44,260 bases of DNA from Candidatus Nitrosopumilus sp. (lineage in GTDB: Archaea > Thermoproteota > Nitrososphaeria > Nitrososphaerales > Nitrososphaeraceae): positions 1 through 44,260 of the forward strand of contig JACDCB010000112.1 of assembly GCA_013694585.1 (NCBI GenBank), written 5' to 3'. This document shows positions 43,657-44,260 of this stretch, piece by piece (position 1 is the first letter of the stretch; each line of letters begins with the position of its first letter). The position numbers and the translations under genes were made by a program. The notes under the pieces are model-generated. The model ran no database searches. It worked only from the letters and a program-made list of their open reading frames with translations, and was not told the DNA's origin.

Positions 43657-44260
43657 ATGTCTAAGGATAATGATAATATAAATAATTTCATTAAAACAGG
43701 ATTTACCAAATTATTAAAACCATTTGAGGATTCAATGAACGAAGTAGAAAAAATTTCTAAAGCCTTTGGATTAGCATTGAGGATTTACAGTAGCATGACT
43801 AGAAAATATCAATATGATAAAATTGAACCTCAAATAAATCATTCACTAAGAGTAGCATTAATTCTAAACGAAGAGATGAACTCGGATGGTTCAGATCTGG
43901 TTTGTTCAGCACTACTTCATGATATTTTTAATAAACAAGAAGTATCCAAAGAGACGAAAGACTATATAAAAAAAGAAATAAGCGAAAAAACATTTACCAC
44001 AGTATCATTTTTTAGCAAATATTCCAATTTAGAATCTAATAAAAATGAAGAATTAAAAATAGAAAAACAGTTTGACAAAATAAAGCAATCAGACAGCATG
44101 GTAAGGAATATTATATTAGCTGAACGACTAGATGAACTTCGATCTTTGAAAAATTCGAGAAGGAAGGACAAAATAGCTAGAATTAAGCAAGAAACTCAGA
44201 AATATTTTGTACCATTGGCAGAGACAACTAACGAAAAAATTTTGTTAAAACTAGTGATAG
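43657..44260 (+). CDS. HD-domain protein, RelA/SpoT-hydrolase-like (partial)
   Basis: Begins at ATG 43657 and runs off the window after 201 codons. The sequence follows the HD hydrolase half of RelA/SpoT: His62 (NHSLRVALIL), His88-Asp89 (ALLHDIFNK), then LAERLDELRSLK near 154 and QETQKYFVPLAE near 178, matching the LADRLHNMRTL and IYAPLA segments. Two differences stand out. The ED dyad that follows HD in ppGpp hydrolases is Asn91-Lys92 region (HDIFNKQ) here, and the metal Asp of ADRL is Glu156. It may hydrolyse another compound or be inactive. Whether a synthetase domain follows cannot be seen. Confidence 0.75.
   Translation, partial: MSKDNDNINNFIKTGFTKLLKPFEDSMNEVEKISKAFGLALRIYSSMTRKYQYDKIEPQINHSLRVALILNEEMNSDGSDLVCSALLHDIFNKQEVSKETKDYIKKEISEKTFTTVSFFSKYSNLESNKNEELKIEKQFDKIKQSDSMVRNIILAERLDELRSLKNSRRKDKIARIKQETQKYFVPLAETTNEKILLKLVI

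Noticed and set aside
43602-43664. 20-codon frame just before the HD gene
   Set aside because: Overlaps the HD start codon and is very short; could be a leader peptide but nothing supports it.

Overview
The window looks like chromosomal DNA of an ammonia-oxidising archaeon of the Thaumarchaeota (Nitrososphaeria), probably of the soil Nitrososphaera/Nitrosocosmicus type. The reasons are: AT-rich DNA with short intergenic gaps; archaeal TATA boxes about 26 nt before start codons, implying many leaderless mRNAs; archaeal information-processing genes (Csl4, pelota, GPN GTPase, Dph2, HerA-NurA, RtcA, NadM); an ESCRT-III-like CdvB division protein; a tetraether-lipid synthase; a B12-dependent ribonucleotide reductase; and a crotonyl-CoA hydratase plus thiolase of the kind used in the thaumarchaeal 3-hydroxypropionate/4-hydroxybutyrate cycle. 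The genus is an inference. No rRNA, tRNA, CRISPR array, intact insertion sequence or prophage was seen.

Layout. 1-737: no convincing gene. 738-3827: copper-handling locus (CopC, a secreted protein, CopD). 4035-5805: Dph2 (diphthamide) and a small membrane protein. 5806-8179 (minus): Csl4, prephenate dehydratase and dihydropteroate synthase. 8180-9759: two small conserved-type genes between two long gene-free stretches. 9760-11285: ParA/MinD-like ATPase and a membrane-anchored His-rich protein. 11349-14603: sulfurtransferase, acidic protein, short-chain dehydrogenase, UPF0104 membrane protein. 14688-16441: GPN GTPase and homoserine kinase, overlapping. 16469-19987 (minus): enoyl-CoA hydratase, then a signalling cluster (winged-helix regulator, hybrid histidine kinase, single-domain response regulator). 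20139-22753: tetraether lipid synthase divergent from a TrmB regulator. 22954-26605: small unknown protein, pelota, CutA, M3-like peptidase. 26932-33673 (minus): CdvB paralogue, a winged-helix/ATP-cone/NrdD-like fusion, class II ribonucleotide reductase and aspartate carbamoyltransferase. 33767-36463 (minus): thiolase with DUF35 partner, and a nitrilase-family amidohydrolase. 36753-39859: PCD, unknown protein, PD-(D/E)XK nuclease, NadM, RtcA. 39852-43504: nurA-herA operon with two related winged-helix proteins and repeated operator-like motifs. From 43657: HD-domain gene running off the window.

The strongest candidate for an undescribed system is the gene at 30925-32976, just upstream of the class II ribonucleotide reductase on the same strand. 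It fuses an ArsR-like DNA-binding domain, an ATP-cone and a whole NrdD (anaerobic ribonucleotide reductase) body that has lost every catalytic cysteine and the C-terminal glycyl-radical loop. It looks like a dead reductase turned into a nucleotide-sensing regulator. Other enzyme-like or signalling domains in the window also lack key residues: the receiver of the hybrid kinase (Asp to Gly), the SpoT-like HD protein (no ED dyad) and the PD-(D/E)XK protein (Gln for Glu).
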